Positions 35,475 through 45,461 of a stretch of 64,000 nt of DNA are shown here, one piece after another. Below the pieces are notes generated by a model. It saw only the letters and a program-made list of their open reading frames with translations. It had not been told where the DNA came from and did no database searches. Position numbers and translations under genes: made by a program. Origin of the DNA: UBA11136 sp964482135 (GTDB lineage Bacteria; Pseudomonadota; Alphaproteobacteria; UBA11136). How positions within the stretch are numbered: position 1 is the stretch's first letter; each line of letters starts with the position of its first letter. The stretch covers positions 1 to 64,000 of the forward strand of contig CAYZWF010000002.1 of NCBI GenBank assembly GCA_964482135.1, written 5' to 3'.

Positions 35475-37289
35475 ATGCTCAAGAACGCATCTGGAAAGGG
35501 GTCAAGGAAAGGGGCCGCGAACCGCAAGCCTGCGGCGGCGGCATCGGAGGCGGCATCCCGGGAACCTTTATTGCCGGGGATGGCGGAGCTTGACCGCATG
35601 CTCCACGCCCTGCAGCTTCAGGCGGCGGGCGGCATTTCCCCGGCCGCGGTGATGAATGCCCGCCTCGACTGGCTGGTTCATCTCGCCAATTCACCCACCA
35701 AGCTGACGTCATTGATGCAGAAGGCGATTAGCGACTGGGCGCGGCTGATGATCTATGCCGGGCGTTCCCTGATGGACTCCCAAACCCCGCCTCCCGAACA
35801 GGTGGACCGGCGCGACCCCCGGTTTCGCGCCGAGCTGTGGAAGGCCTGGCCCTTCAACGTTTTCTCCCAGGCTTTTCTGTTGACCCAGAACTGGTGGCGG
35901 GCGGCGGCAACGGACGTGCATGGCATGACCAAACAGCATGAGCGGGAGGTCCAGTTCATGATGCGCCAGAACCTTGACCGGGTGGCGCCCGCCAATTTCC
36001 CCTGGAGCAACCCGGAGGTCATCTCCCGCACCTGTGAAGAGGGCGGCATGAACCTTATCCGTGGCGCCGGGAACCTGGTGGAGGAGGCGCGGCGGCGCTG
36101 GACCGGGGAGCGGCCCAAGGGCCTGGAAGGTTACGAGGTGGGGCGTAATCTGGCCGTGACTCCGGGCAAGGTGATTTATCGCAACCGGCTGATGGAGCTG
36201 ATCCAGTATTCGCCCGCCACCGGCGAAGTGTGGAACGAACCGGTGCTGATCATCCCCGCCTGGATCATGAAATATTACGTGCTTGATCTCTCCCCCCATA
36301 ATTCCCTGGTGGGGTATCTGGTGGCCAACGGCCATACGGTGTTCATGATTTCATGGAAAAATCCCAGGGCCGAGGACCGCGATACCGGCATGGACGACTA
36401 TCGCGAACTCGGGGTCATGGCGGCCCTCGATGTGATCGGCAAGGTGGTGCCGAAACGCCGCGTTCACGCCTGTGGTTATTGTCTGGGCGGGACGTTGCTG
36501 GCTATTGCCGCGGCCACCATGGCCCGCGAAGGCGACCATCGCCTCGCCACCATGACCCTTCTCGCCGCCCAGACCGATTTTACCGAGGCCGGTGAGTTGA
36601 TGCTGTTTATTGATGAAAGCGAACTCGCCTATCTCGAGGACATGATGTGGACCAAGGGCTATCTCGACACCAGGGAAATGTCGGAAGCCTTTCAGCTGAT
36701 CCGCGCGGCGGACCTTGTCTGGTCACGCATGATCCGCGAGTATCTTCTGGGAGAAGACGGGACATTCACCGATCTTATGGCCTGGAACGCCGACCAGACG
36801 CGGCTTCCCTACAAGATGCATTCCGAATATTTACGCGAGCTTTTTCTCGAAAACCGCTTCGCCGCGGGCAAGTACGAGGTGGAGGGCCAGCCGGCGGTGC
36901 TCACCGATATTGACGTGGATGTTTTCGCGCTGGGCACCATCCGCGATCACATTTCGCCCTGGCAATCGGTGTTCAAGATCAAGTTCCTGTCGGACACCGA
37001 TGTGACCTTCGTTCTCGCCGCCGGCGGCCATAACGCGGGCATCGTCTCGGAGCCGGGCCACCGCGGCCGCAGCTATCAGATCATGACCCTGAAGGAGGCG
37101 GACATCTATAAAGACCCCGAAGTCTGGCGCGGCCAGGCCCCGTCCCATAAGGGATCGTGGTGGCCGGCATGGTCGAAATGGCTGGGCAAACGTTGCGGCG
37201 GCAAGGGCAAGACACCAGCCATGGGCGCCCCCCGCCGTGGCCTCAAGCCAATTGCGGATGCACCCGGTGATTATGTGCGCGAATCGTGA
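35475..37289 (+). CDS. phaC: Poly(3-hydroxyalkanoate) synthase PhaC
   Basis: About 604 residues, the size of class I PHA synthases. The lipase-like box GYCLGG holds the catalytic Cys (about residue 335); the other triad members are Asp in RDHISPW and His in GGHNAGI. It polymerises 3-hydroxyacyl-CoA into storage granules. The start is uncertain: 35475 (with CAGG upstream) is chosen over in-frame ATGs at 35403 and 35430, which would add a weakly conserved leader. No phaA, phaB or phasin gene is next to it. Confidence 0.9.
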   Translation: MLKNASGKGSRKGAANRKPAAAASEAASREPLLPGMAELDRMLHALQLQAAGGISPAAVMNARLDWLVHLANSPTKLTSLMQKAISDWARLMIYAGRSLMDSQTPPPEQVDRRDPRFRAELWKAWPFNVFSQAFLLTQNWWRAAATDVHGMTKQHEREVQFMMRQNLDRVAPANFPWSNPEVISRTCEEGGMNLIRGAGNLVEEARRRWTGERPKGLEGYEVGRNLAVTPGKVIYRNRLMELIQYSPATGEVWNEPVLIIPAWIMKYYVLDLSPHNSLVGYLVANGHTVFMISWKNPRAEDRDTGMDDYRELGVMAALDVIGKVVPKRRVHACGYCLGGTLLAIAAATMAREGDHRLATMTLLAAQTDFTEAGELMLFIDESELAYLEDMMWTKGYLDTREMSEAFQLIRAADLVWSRMIREYLLGEDGTFTDLMAWNADQTRLPYKMHSEYLRELFLENRFAAGKYEVEGQPAVLTDIDVDVFALGTIRDHISPWQSVFKIKFLSDTDVTFVLAAGGHNAGIVSEPGHRGRSYQIMTLKEADIYKDPEVWRGQAPSHKGSWWPAWSKWLGKRCGGKGKTPAMGAPRRGLKPIADAPGDYVRES

Positions 37290-37317
37290 CGGTAATTGTG
37301 ACGGGGACCGGGTGCGG

Positions 37318-38289
37318 TTACAGGGTGCCTCCCTGGTAAACCCAGTTCACGTAGGCCAGGTAGCTCAACAGAAAGGCCGCGCCGGTGAGAAAACGGATAC
37401 GCCCGAAGCAAAGCAGGAAGGGAGCCACGGCCAGGGTGACCAATAAAAAGATATTCATGTCGTCGAAGAAGTCGTGGGGCAGGGCGATATCCGTCACCAG
37501 AAGCGTGGCGCCGAGAATGCCGAGGATGTTGAAGATGTTGCTGCCGATCACGTTGCCGACGATCACATCGGTTTCCTTGCGGTACGCCGCGATCAGGGCC
37601 GTCACCAGTTCCGGCAGCGAGGTTCCCAGCGCCACCATGGTGAGGCCGATGGCGGCTTCGGAGATGCCGAAGTCGTGGGCGATTTTTACCGCGCTGTCGA
37701 CGAAAATACGGGCCCCCCAAACCACGCCCACCATACCGCCCAGCGTCAGGACGATGGCAAATTTCATGCCGTGCCTGGTGTCTTCGAATTGCCGGGCTTC
37801 GCGTTCGTGGAGCAGGCGTTCGGGCGAGGAAGCGGAGGCGGACCGTTCCGCCATGTAGGAGAAAATGATGAATCCGGCCAGCGCGACCAGGAACATGGCG
37901 CCGACCCAACCGGGAAGAATCCCCTGTTGGGCGAGGATAAAAAACGCCAGGCTGGCGCCAATCATGATCATGGTATCGCGGCCGATGGCGGCGGGCGCGG
38001 AGGCGAGCGGCCGTATCAGCGCCGAAACGCCGAGAATGAGAAGGATGTTGGCGATATTGCTGCCCACCACATTGCCCAGCGCGATGTCGGGCTTTCCCGT
38101 GAGGGCGGCATCGAGGGAAACCGCGAGTTCGGGCACCGATGTGCCGAAACCGACGATCACGAGGCCCACGAACAGGACCGAGATATTGTGGCGCATGGCG
38201 ATGCCCACCGCACCCCGCACCAGGGATTCGCCTCCGGCCAGCAGCAGGGCGACGCCCACGAGGGCAAGAACATATGTGGAATCAAACAA
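37318..38289 (-). CDS. Ca2+/Na+ antiporter (CaCA family, YrbG-like)
   Basis: 323 residues, about ten membrane helices in two inverted halves. The two alpha-repeat signatures are GNVVGSNIANI (about 72-82) and GNVIGSNIFNI (about 245-255), each preceded by the conserved GTSVPEL and GTSLPEL segments. It exports Ca2+ in exchange for Na+ at the inner membrane. It converges with phaC across 28 bases. Confidence 0.92.
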   Translation of the reverse strand: MFDSTYVLALVGVALLLAGGESLVRGAVGIAMRHNISVLFVGLVIVGFGTSVPELAVSLDAALTGKPDIALGNVVGSNIANILLILGVSALIRPLASAPAAIGRDTMIMIGASLAFFILAQQGILPGWVGAMFLVALAGFIIFSYMAERSASASSPERLLHEREARQFEDTRHGMKFAIVLTLGGMVGVVWGARIFVDSAVKIAHDFGISEAAIGLTMVALGTSLPELVTALIAAYRKETDVIVGNVIGSNIFNILGILGATLLVTDIALPHDFFDDMNIFLLVTLAVAPFLLCFGRIRFLTGAAFLLSYLAYVNWVYQGGTL

Positions 38290-38461
38290 CCAGACGGCCT
38301 TTCAGGGATTAAGGAGAAGGACAGGGTGTGAAAGTTTCCGCCCCAACATACGGTTCTAAAATGGCCTGACAAGTGGGCTATGATTTTTTTGTCCCGGGGA
38401 TATCGGTTTTTCCCTGTTTTCCCACGGGGGGCCGTAACCATGGCAGTGTCGGAGGAGTCCT

Positions 38462-39304
38462 ATGTCTATTTTTTTCGCTTATGACGGCTCCATAAATAAT
38501 GACTGGGTGGCGCGCTACGCCATCCGTCTTGCCTCCCATGACGAGGACGCCCGCCTTCAGCTTATCCATGTGAATGACGGCGCCACTTCCCCCGAAATCA
38601 TCAGGGACAAGATCGCTCGCATCGAAATGGAATCCTCCCTGATGGGGGTGGCTTTCGAAAGTGAAATTTTATCTCCGGGGGCGGGCGTTGCGGAGGCGCT
38701 GGACGAGCGAATCCCGCCGGGCCCTGAATCGCTCCTGATCTGTGGGGTGAGGGTCGGGGGCCGGGGCGGCGGCCTGTTTTCGGGAACCATCACCGAACGC
38801 ATGATGAAGCTTGGGCTCTATAGCGTCCTTGCGCTGCGAATTGTGCAGCCGGGCCTTCTCGGGCTTCCCGGCAATATCCTGGTTCCTGTTTCCGGGGCGG
38901 TGGAAGGATTCCGCTCCGGCCTTTCCATACTGAATCGTCTTGCCCCCGACATCCACGAGCTTTTCCTGCTCCGCGTCATGATGCTGAGCCGTGGCCATTA
39001 TCGCCAGCTTGGCGATAAGGAGGCCGAAGCGCTGCGCCGCGAAGGTGCGGAGTATCTGGAGGAGATGGAGAAAGAGCTGGTGGCCGCCGTTGATCTTTCT
39101 TCCGACAGGGTCGAGGCCATTGCCCGCATTTCCGATGACTGGGTCAAGGAGGTCCTTATCTGCGCCGGACGTTGTAAATCGGGGCTGATTCTTATGGAGG
39201 TTCCACGAAAAAGCCTGAGGGGGAAATTCCTGTTCGGTGACAAGACCGAGGAACTGTTGCGGGGTGCGCCCTGTGACGTGGCGCTTTATCGCGGGATCGT
39301 ATAA
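38462..39304 (+). CDS. Tandem universal stress protein
   Basis: 280 residues made of two UspA-like halves (about 1-135 and 138-280). The first begins MSIFFAYDGSINNDW; the second begins NILVPVSGAVEG. Neither half shows the full G-2x-G-9x-G(S/T) ATP motif; FSGTITERMM and FLFGDKTEELL are the corresponding regions, so ATP binding is uncertain. The stop codon directly abuts the ATG of the P-type ATPase, so the two proteins are probably coupled and the Usp may regulate the pump. Confidence 0.8.
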   Translation: MSIFFAYDGSINNDWVARYAIRLASHDEDARLQLIHVNDGATSPEIIRDKIARIEMESSLMGVAFESEILSPGAGVAEALDERIPPGPESLLICGVRVGGRGGGLFSGTITERMMKLGLYSVLALRIVQPGLLGLPGNILVPVSGAVEGFRSGLSILNRLAPDIHELFLLRVMMLSRGHYRQLGDKEAEALRREGAEYLEEMEKELVAAVDLSSDRVEAIARISDDWVKEVLICAGRCKSGLILMEVPRKSLRGKFLFGDKTEELLRGAPCDVALYRGIV

Positions 39305-42010
39305 ATGGCGGGACAGATACAGAATGTCTCCGCGGCTGAGGCCTTTGGGTTTCTGCAATCCCGCGCCGGGGGGCTGACGAAAGCCGAAGCCCAGGAGCGA
39401 TGGCGCGAGGTGGGCCCCAACACCATCGAGGTGGAACGCCGGTTCCGCTGGCTTGAAAACCTGGGGCGGCAGTTCACCAATTTTTTCACTCTGTTGCTCG
39501 ATCTTGCGGCGGTGATCTGTTTCATCGCCGACCACATCCGCCCCGGCGAGAGTATGAATATCCTGGGATGGGCATTGCTGTCGGTCTCGGTTCTCAATGC
39601 CCTGTTCAGTTTCGTTCAGGAATACCGGGCCGAGCGGGCCATGGAGGAGCTGCGGAAATTCCTGCCGCAACGGGTCCGGGCCATGCGCGGCGGCGAGGAA
39701 AGGGAAATTCTTGGTTCGGAACTGGTTCCCGGAGATGTCCTTCTGGTGCAGGAGGGAGACCGCATTCCGGCCGACGCCCGGCTGGTGGTCAGTCATGACC
39801 TGTTGGTGAACAACGCGCCCCTGACCGGGGAATCGGTGCCGCTGGCGAGAACCGCCGAGGCCTCGGAAGAAAGCATGTCGGAAAGCGACAACATCCTTCT
39901 CGCGGGATGCTCGGTGCTGCGCGGTTCGGGCCTGGCGGTGGTCTTCGCCACCGGTTTCCGCACCCAGTTCGGCCGTATCGCCATGCTGTCACAGGAAACG
40001 CGGCGTCATATCTCGCCCCTGGAGCAACAGACCCAGAGTATGGTACGCGTGCTTTCCATCATCGCCGTGGCCATGGGGCTGGCTTTTTTCGCCTATGGGG
40101 TCTACGCCGGGCGGCCCTTATGGGTAAATCTGGTGTTCATGATGGGGATCATCGTCGCCAATGTTCCCGAAGGGCTGTTGCCCACCTTCACCCTGTCGCT
40201 GGCCATGGGCAGCCTGCGCATGGCGCGGCGCAACGTTTTGGTGAAGGGGCTGAACGCGGTGGAATCCCTGGGCGCCGTTCATGTGATCTGTACCGACAAG
40301 ACCGGAACCCTGACCCTCAACCGGATGGCCGTGGCCCATGTGGCGGAACCTCTCGATGCGGAGGCGTTGACGGAGTCCCATGAGTGCGTACCGATCCTGG
40401 AACTGGCGCTGGCGGCCTCCGAGGTTCATGTCACTAGGGGTGAGTTTTCAGGCGATCCCCTGGATGTGGCCATCGCTCTGCGTGTGGAGGAGCAGGAAAA
40501 AGACGAGTCCATGGTGTCCAGGGTGGATGCCGCCATGACCCGCCGCTTCGCCTTCGATTCGGAAAAACGCAGCGCCGCGGGAATCATGACCCGGGAAAAG
40601 GATTCCGTCTTTGCTCTCAAGGGGGCCTGGGAATTCCTGCGCCCCCGTATTACCCGGATTGCGTCCGGCCGTGACGGCGCCGCCGGGGAGGCCGGTGTGG
40701 AGGAACTGGAACGGGCCGACGCGGTGGTTCACCGGCTTGCCGCCCAGGGTCTGCGCGTTATCGCGGTGGCCTGCCGGTCCCTGGATACGCCGCCTGCGGC
40801 GGATGCCGCAATAGAGACCTTTGAACACGATCTCGTTCTCATGGGATTTCTCGGATTTTCGGACACCCTGCGTCCCGAGGTGCCCGGCGCCGTGGCGCAA
40901 TGCCATGCGGCGGGTATCCGCATGCTGATGATTACCGGGGACCATCCCGAAACCGCGGAGGCCATCGCCCGCCACGCAGGGATTGTTCCCGCCGACGCAG
41001 CGCCGGGATCGGTCACCATGACCGGTGCGGAACTTGAGGATATGCGCGAGGAACAGCTGATCAGGCATTTGCGGGAGGGGGTCCAGATTTTCGCCCGCGC
41101 CACGCCCGAACAGAAAATGAAAATCGTGGCGGCGCTGCATCAGATGGACCTGGTGGTGGCCATGACCGGGGATGGCGTCAACGACGCGCCGGCCCTGAAG
41201 ACCGCCGATGTGGGAGTGGCCATGGGGGTCACGGGTACCGATGTGGCGCGCGAGGCGGCGCAGGTGATCCTTCTCGACGACAACTTCGCTTCCATCGTCG
41301 CCGGGGTGGAGGAAGGGCGCACTATCTTCGGCAATATCAAGAAATTCACCAACTATGTGCTGGTGAGCAACGGCCCGGAGATCATGCCCTATTTGATCTA
41401 CATTATTTTTCCGGTGCCGCTGGCGATGACGGTGATCCAGATTCTGGCCATTGATCTGGGCACCGACATCATCCCCTCCATGGGGCTGGGACAGGAAAAA
41501 CCGGACCCCGAAACCATGAAACAGCCGCCGCGAAGCCGCAAGCAGGGGCTTCTCAACTGGCCGGTGATCGCCCATAGCTATTTTTTCCTCGGGCTGATCG
41601 AGGCGGGCTTCTCCCTGTTCCTTTTTTTCTTCGTGCTTTATCAGGGGGGCTGGGAATGGGGCCAGGAACTGGGGGCCAGCGATCCCCTTTACCGCTCGGC
41701 CACGGGCATCACCCTGTCGTCCATTATCCTCATGCAGATCGGCAACCTGTTCGGCCGCAGGTCGCGCCGGGGCTCGGGGCTGGACGCCTCGGTGTTGCGC
41801 AACCCCCTGATCGTCGCGGGGATCGTCTTCGAGGTGGTGTTCTCCTGGGCCATTCTTTACTTCCCGCCGTTGGGAACGGTTCTCGGCACCGGCCCGGTGG
41901 ATATTACCGTTTACGCCGCCGCCTGGCTCGGGGTGCCGCTGATCTTCGGCCTCGATTTCGCACGCAAGCGAGTGTTCGCGGCTGTGGAAAATAAAACCCA
42001 TATGCGATGA
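39305..42010 (+). CDS. P-type II cation ATPase with a Na+,K+-ATPase-like core
   Basis: 901 residues: N-terminal cation-ATPase domain, actuator region with TGES (LTGESVPL), the ion-binding helix motif NVPEGLLPTF, phosphorylation site CTDKTGTLTLNRM (Asp about 334), hinge TGDGVNDAP and a six-helix C-terminal domain. The stretch from VPEGLL through RMARRNVLVKGLNAVESLG to NRMAVAH resembles the animal Na+,K+-ATPase more than SERCA-type calcium pumps. The transported ion is not fixed by sequence reading alone. It is coupled to the Usp gene upstream. Confidence 0.85.
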   Translation: MAGQIQNVSAAEAFGFLQSRAGGLTKAEAQERWREVGPNTIEVERRFRWLENLGRQFTNFFTLLLDLAAVICFIADHIRPGESMNILGWALLSVSVLNALFSFVQEYRAERAMEELRKFLPQRVRAMRGGEEREILGSELVPGDVLLVQEGDRIPADARLVVSHDLLVNNAPLTGESVPLARTAEASEESMSESDNILLAGCSVLRGSGLAVVFATGFRTQFGRIAMLSQETRRHISPLEQQTQSMVRVLSIIAVAMGLAFFAYGVYAGRPLWVNLVFMMGIIVANVPEGLLPTFTLSLAMGSLRMARRNVLVKGLNAVESLGAVHVICTDKTGTLTLNRMAVAHVAEPLDAEALTESHECVPILELALAASEVHVTRGEFSGDPLDVAIALRVEEQEKDESMVSRVDAAMTRRFAFDSEKRSAAGIMTREKDSVFALKGAWEFLRPRITRIASGRDGAAGEAGVEELERADAVVHRLAAQGLRVIAVACRSLDTPPAADAAIETFEHDLVLMGFLGFSDTLRPEVPGAVAQCHAAGIRMLMITGDHPETAEAIARHAGIVPADAAPGSVTMTGAELEDMREEQLIRHLREGVQIFARATPEQKMKIVAALHQMDLVVAMTGDGVNDAPALKTADVGVAMGVTGTDVAREAAQVILLDDNFASIVAGVEEGRTIFGNIKKFTNYVLVSNGPEIMPYLIYIIFPVPLAMTVIQILAIDLGTDIIPSMGLGQEKPDPETMKQPPRSRKQGLLNWPVIAHSYFFLGLIEAGFSLFLFFFVLYQGGWEWGQELGASDPLYRSATGITLSSIILMQIGNLFGRRSRRGSGLDASVLRNPLIVAGIVFEVVFSWAILYFPPLGTVLGTGPVDITVYAAAWLGVPLIFGLDFARKRVFAAVENKTHMR

Positions 42011-42096
42011 AATGTCCCACTGCGTTGAAATTATGAATTAATTTCTTAAGGTCTTAGAATAGGAAAGATATTTCTTTATGGGAAGGGGGCACGGCA

Positions 42097-43209
42097 ATGG
42101 ACAGCCTTTTGGATTTCGGAGACGATCTCGGTCCCGCCAAGATCATTCATTTCTTCGAGCCGTCGGTGGGGTTGGCCGGGGTGCTGGTGGTGGATAACGT
42201 GGCCGCCGGCCCGTCGGTGGGAGGCATCCGTATGGCGCCGGACGTGACCCTGGAGGAATGCTGTCGTCTGGCCCGCGCCATGACCATGAAGAACGCCGCA
42301 GCCGGACTTCCCCATGGCGGCGGAAAAGCCGTGGTGCGGGGCGATCCGAAAATGCCGCCCCGGGACAAGGAGCGCGTGATCCGCGCCCTGGCCAACGCGC
42401 TGCGCGATATCGAGGAATACATCCTGGCCCCCGACATGGGCACCGACGAACAATGCATGGCCTGGATCAAGGACGAGGTGGACCGCGTGGTGGGTCTGCC
42501 GCGCGAGGTGGGAGGCATTCCCCTGGACGAAATCGGCGCCACCGGATGGGGGCTGAGCCGGGTGGCGCTGGTGGCCGCCGAGCATTGTGATATGGAACTC
42601 AAGGGGGCCCGCGTGGTGATTCAGGGGTTGGGCGCCGTGGGCACCCATGCGGCGCGGTTTCTCTCCGAGCTGGGATGCAGCCTGGTCGGCGCCGTGGATA
42701 CCGGGGGAACTCTCTATGACCCCAGCGGGCTTAACGTGGAGGCCCTGATAGCGCTTAAACAAGAGGGCAAGAGCGTGGTCGACCACCCCTCGGGAGAGAA
42801 GCTCTCCGGCGAGGACGCGGTGGGTCTGGACTGCGACATCTGGGTGCCCGCCGCCCGCCCCGACGTGATTCACAAGGGCAATGTGAAACAGATCAAGGCG
42901 CGCCTGATTTTGCAGGGGGCGAATATCCCCATCACCCACGAGGCGGAAAAAATTCTTCATGAAAAGGGTGTGCTCTGCGTGCCCGATTTTATCGCCAATG
43001 CCGGCGGCGTCATCTGCGCCGCCATGGAATACCAAGGCTCCACCGAAGCGGGGGTGTTCCAGGCCATCGAGGAGAAGCTGACCCATAACACCGAACTGGT
43101 TCTGGCGGCGGTGGAGAAGGAAGGCATTCTCCCCCGCGACGCCGCCATCGCCATGGCCGAGGAAAGGGTGCGCAAGGCCATGATCTTCCGCCGTTGGTCC
43201 ATATATTAG
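42097..43209 (+). CDS. Glu/Leu/Phe/Val-type amino acid dehydrogenase
   Basis: 370 residues. Oxidatively deaminates an amino acid to a 2-oxoacid with NAD(P)+. Seen: substrate-binding segment LPHGGGKAVV with the catalytic Lys, the APDMGTDEQCM segment, and the Rossmann motif IQGLGAVG. The length is that of leucine- or short glutamate-type enzymes. The gene is followed after 39 bases by a 2-oxoacid:ferredoxin oxidoreductase that could consume its product, which favours a branched-chain or other catabolic substrate. Confidence 0.87.
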   Translation: MDSLLDFGDDLGPAKIIHFFEPSVGLAGVLVVDNVAAGPSVGGIRMAPDVTLEECCRLARAMTMKNAAAGLPHGGGKAVVRGDPKMPPRDKERVIRALANALRDIEEYILAPDMGTDEQCMAWIKDEVDRVVGLPREVGGIPLDEIGATGWGLSRVALVAAEHCDMELKGARVVIQGLGAVGTHAARFLSELGCSLVGAVDTGGTLYDPSGLNVEALIALKQEGKSVVDHPSGEKLSGEDAVGLDCDIWVPAARPDVIHKGNVKQIKARLILQGANIPITHEAEKILHEKGVLCVPDFIANAGGVICAAMEYQGSTEAGVFQAIEEKLTHNTELVLAAVEKEGILPRDAAIAMAEERVRKAMIFRRWSIY

Positions 43210-43248
43210 ACCCGGCCAACCGCCAATCCTTCAGGAAGGGAGGTGTGC

Positions 43249-44193
43249 ATGTTTCGAGTTCGTTTCCATGGACGTGGCGGCCAAGGCATGAAAACGGCCA
43301 GCCATATTCTCGGCAGCGCCTTCTTCCATGAGGGGTTCGAGGTGCAGGATGCGCCGCGCTATGGCGCCGAACGCCGTGGCGCCCCTATTTTCGCCTATGT
43401 GCGGGCGGCGCGCGGAGCCATTAACGAGCGCGGCATCATCCGCTGTCCCGATCTGGTGATCGTCGCCGATGAAAGCCTGGTGCCGGTGCCCGCCGCCGAG
43501 GTTCTGGCTAATTTCGCCCCCCATACCACGCTGTTGATCAACAGCGCCGAGAGCGCCGAGACCTGGCGCGGGCGTCTCAACCTTTCATCCCCCATTATCT
43601 GTCTGCCCCTTGCCGAGGCCGCCGAACAGGCGGAGCTGCCCTATATGGGAGTGGCCTGCGCCGGAGCCGCGGCCCGTCTCACCGGCGTCATCGGTCGCGA
43701 TGCCCTGGAAGAGACCATCGCCGGGGAGCTGGGGCATTTGGGCAAGGAGGTGGTGGCGGAAAACCTGAAACGGGCGCTGGCCGCCTTCGACGCCATGGCG
43801 GATCATGAGGGCTGTGTGGCGGAAGGAGAGGAACGCCTGGCCGCCACGGCACAGGGGGCGGACTGGATCGAGATGCCGCTGGACTCCAGTGAGCAGACCA
43901 CGCCCGCCATCCATGCCGGGGCCACCAGCGTCGAAGTGCGGACCGGGCTGTGGCGCGTCATGCGCCCGGTGGTGCATGAGGACCTCTGTAACAAATGCGT
44001 CTGGATTTGCGGCAGCCTGTGTCCCGACAGCGTTATTTCTGTGGGCGAGGGTGGCTATCCGCAAGTGGATTACGATCATTGCAAGGGCTGCATGATCTGT
44101 GTCGCCGCCTGTCCGCGCCACGCCATCGAGGCGGTTCCAGAACACGGTGCTGCGGGGGAAACAGCAGCAACCCATGAGGAGGCATCGCCATGA
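43249..44193 (+). CDS. 2-oxoacid:ferredoxin oxidoreductase, fused gamma and delta subunits
   Basis: About 314 residues. Residues 1-190 form the gamma domain (VRFHGRGGQGMKTASHIL, then DAPRYGAERRGAP). The C-terminal 80 residues hold a ferredoxin-like delta domain with two clusters (CNKCVWICGSLCPDS and CKGCMICVAACP). The ATG at 43249 has GGGAGG just upstream and is preferred to a GTG six bases earlier. Works with the alpha and beta subunits encoded next, overlapping by ATGA. Confidence 0.87.
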   Translation: MFRVRFHGRGGQGMKTASHILGSAFFHEGFEVQDAPRYGAERRGAPIFAYVRAARGAINERGIIRCPDLVIVADESLVPVPAAEVLANFAPHTTLLINSAESAETWRGRLNLSSPIICLPLAEAAEQAELPYMGVACAGAAARLTGVIGRDALEETIAGELGHLGKEVVAENLKRALAAFDAMADHEGCVAEGEERLAATAQGADWIEMPLDSSEQTTPAIHAGATSVEVRTGLWRVMRPVVHEDLCNKCVWICGSLCPDSVISVGEGGYPQVDYDHCKGCMICVAACPRHAIEAVPEHGAAGETAATHEEASP

Positions 44194-45461
44194 CGCGCCA
44201 GCTTCTTACCGGCAACGTGGCGGCGGCCTGGGGCGTGCGTCTGGCCGAGGTGGACTATGTGCCGGCCTTTCCCATCACCCCCCAGACCGAGATCATCGAG
44301 ACCATTGCCGGCTGGATCGACAAGGGTGAGATGGACTGCCGCATGGTGACCATGGATTCGGAGCATTCCATGATTACCGCCGCCGGGGCCGCGGTGGCCA
44401 CCGGGGTGCGCTCCTACGCCGCCACCTCGAGCCAGGGGCTGCTCTATGGCATGGAGATGCTCTATACGGTGGCGGGCTGGCGCACGCCCTTCGTGCTGAC
44501 CAATGTGTCGCGCGGGTTGTCGGCGCCCATCACCCTGGAATCCGACCATAACGATGTGATGGCGGCGCGCGACAGCGGCTTTTTGCAGATTCACTGCGCC
44601 ACCTGCCAGGAGGTGGTGGACGCCACCCTCATGGCCTATCGCCTGGCCGAGGATAAACGGGTGCGGGTTCCCATCATTGTCAATCTCGACGGCTTTTATC
44701 TCTCGTTTACCCGCGAGCCGGTGGATATTCCCGACCCGGCCAAGGCGCGGGACTTCCTGCCGCCCTTCGATCCGGGACCGTTGAAATTCCGCGCCGGGCG
44801 GCCCCTGAGCGAGGCCGTGGCCGTACTCGGCGGTACGCCGTACTCTTATTTCCGTTACGAACTGCATCTCGCCGCCATGGGCGCGCTGGCGGTCTATGAC
44901 GAAGTGGCCGAGGATTTTGCACGCCTCTTCGGACGCCGTTACGAGGCGGTGGAGAGCTATCGCGCCGAGGACGCCGACTATGTGTTCGTCATGCTGGGCT
45001 CGTTTTCCACCAAGGCTAGGGATGCCGTGGATGGTTTGCGCGAATCGGGCGTCGCCGCCGGTCTGGTGCGGCCGCGCCTGTTCCGGCCCTTCCCCGTGGA
45101 GGCCCTGCGCCGCGCCCTGGCCGGGCGCAAGGGGGTGGCGGTGATCGACCAGAACCTTTCCATGGGCAAGGGCGGCGTTTTGCACGGGGAACTGGCCTCG
45201 GTGCTCTACGGCGTGGCCGGCGCGCCGGTGGTGGCGGGCTTTATCGGCGGGCTGGGGGGACGTGATATCGGCCCCGGCGAATTCCGCGAGATGATCTCGG
45301 TGCTGGAACAGGCCGTGGCCGATGGCGAGACACCGCCCCCGCGGCTTCTCTTCAGCGCCGAGGAACTGCGCCATGTGCGCAAGCTGCAGGCCTCGGCTCA
45401 TGTGGAGAGGGAGGAAATCCACCGCCAGGAGAGGGATGAAACAGAGAGGGACGACACATGA
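44190..45461 (+). CDS. 2-oxoacid:ferredoxin oxidoreductase alpha subunit
   Basis: 423 residues with the pyrimidine-binding domain of thiamine enzymes (PAFPITPQTEIIE near the N-terminus, and SEHSMITAAGAAVATG) and a C-terminal transketolase-like domain. The complex splits pyruvate or another 2-oxoacid with CoA into acyl-CoA and CO2, reducing ferredoxin. Start and stop overlap the flanking genes by four bases. The 15-20 C-terminal residues (EREEIHRQERDETERD) are charged and look disordered. Confidence 0.88.
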   Translation: MTRQLLTGNVAAAWGVRLAEVDYVPAFPITPQTEIIETIAGWIDKGEMDCRMVTMDSEHSMITAAGAAVATGVRSYAATSSQGLLYGMEMLYTVAGWRTPFVLTNVSRGLSAPITLESDHNDVMAARDSGFLQIHCATCQEVVDATLMAYRLAEDKRVRVPIIVNLDGFYLSFTREPVDIPDPAKARDFLPPFDPGPLKFRAGRPLSEAVAVLGGTPYSYFRYELHLAAMGALAVYDEVAEDFARLFGRRYEAVESYRAEDADYVFVMLGSFSTKARDAVDGLRESGVAAGLVRPRLFRPFPVEALRRALAGRKGVAVIDQNLSMGKGGVLHGELASVLYGVAGAPVVAGFIGGLGGRDIGPGEFREMISVLEQAVADGETPPPRLLFSAEELRHVRKLQASAHVEREEIHRQERDETERDDT

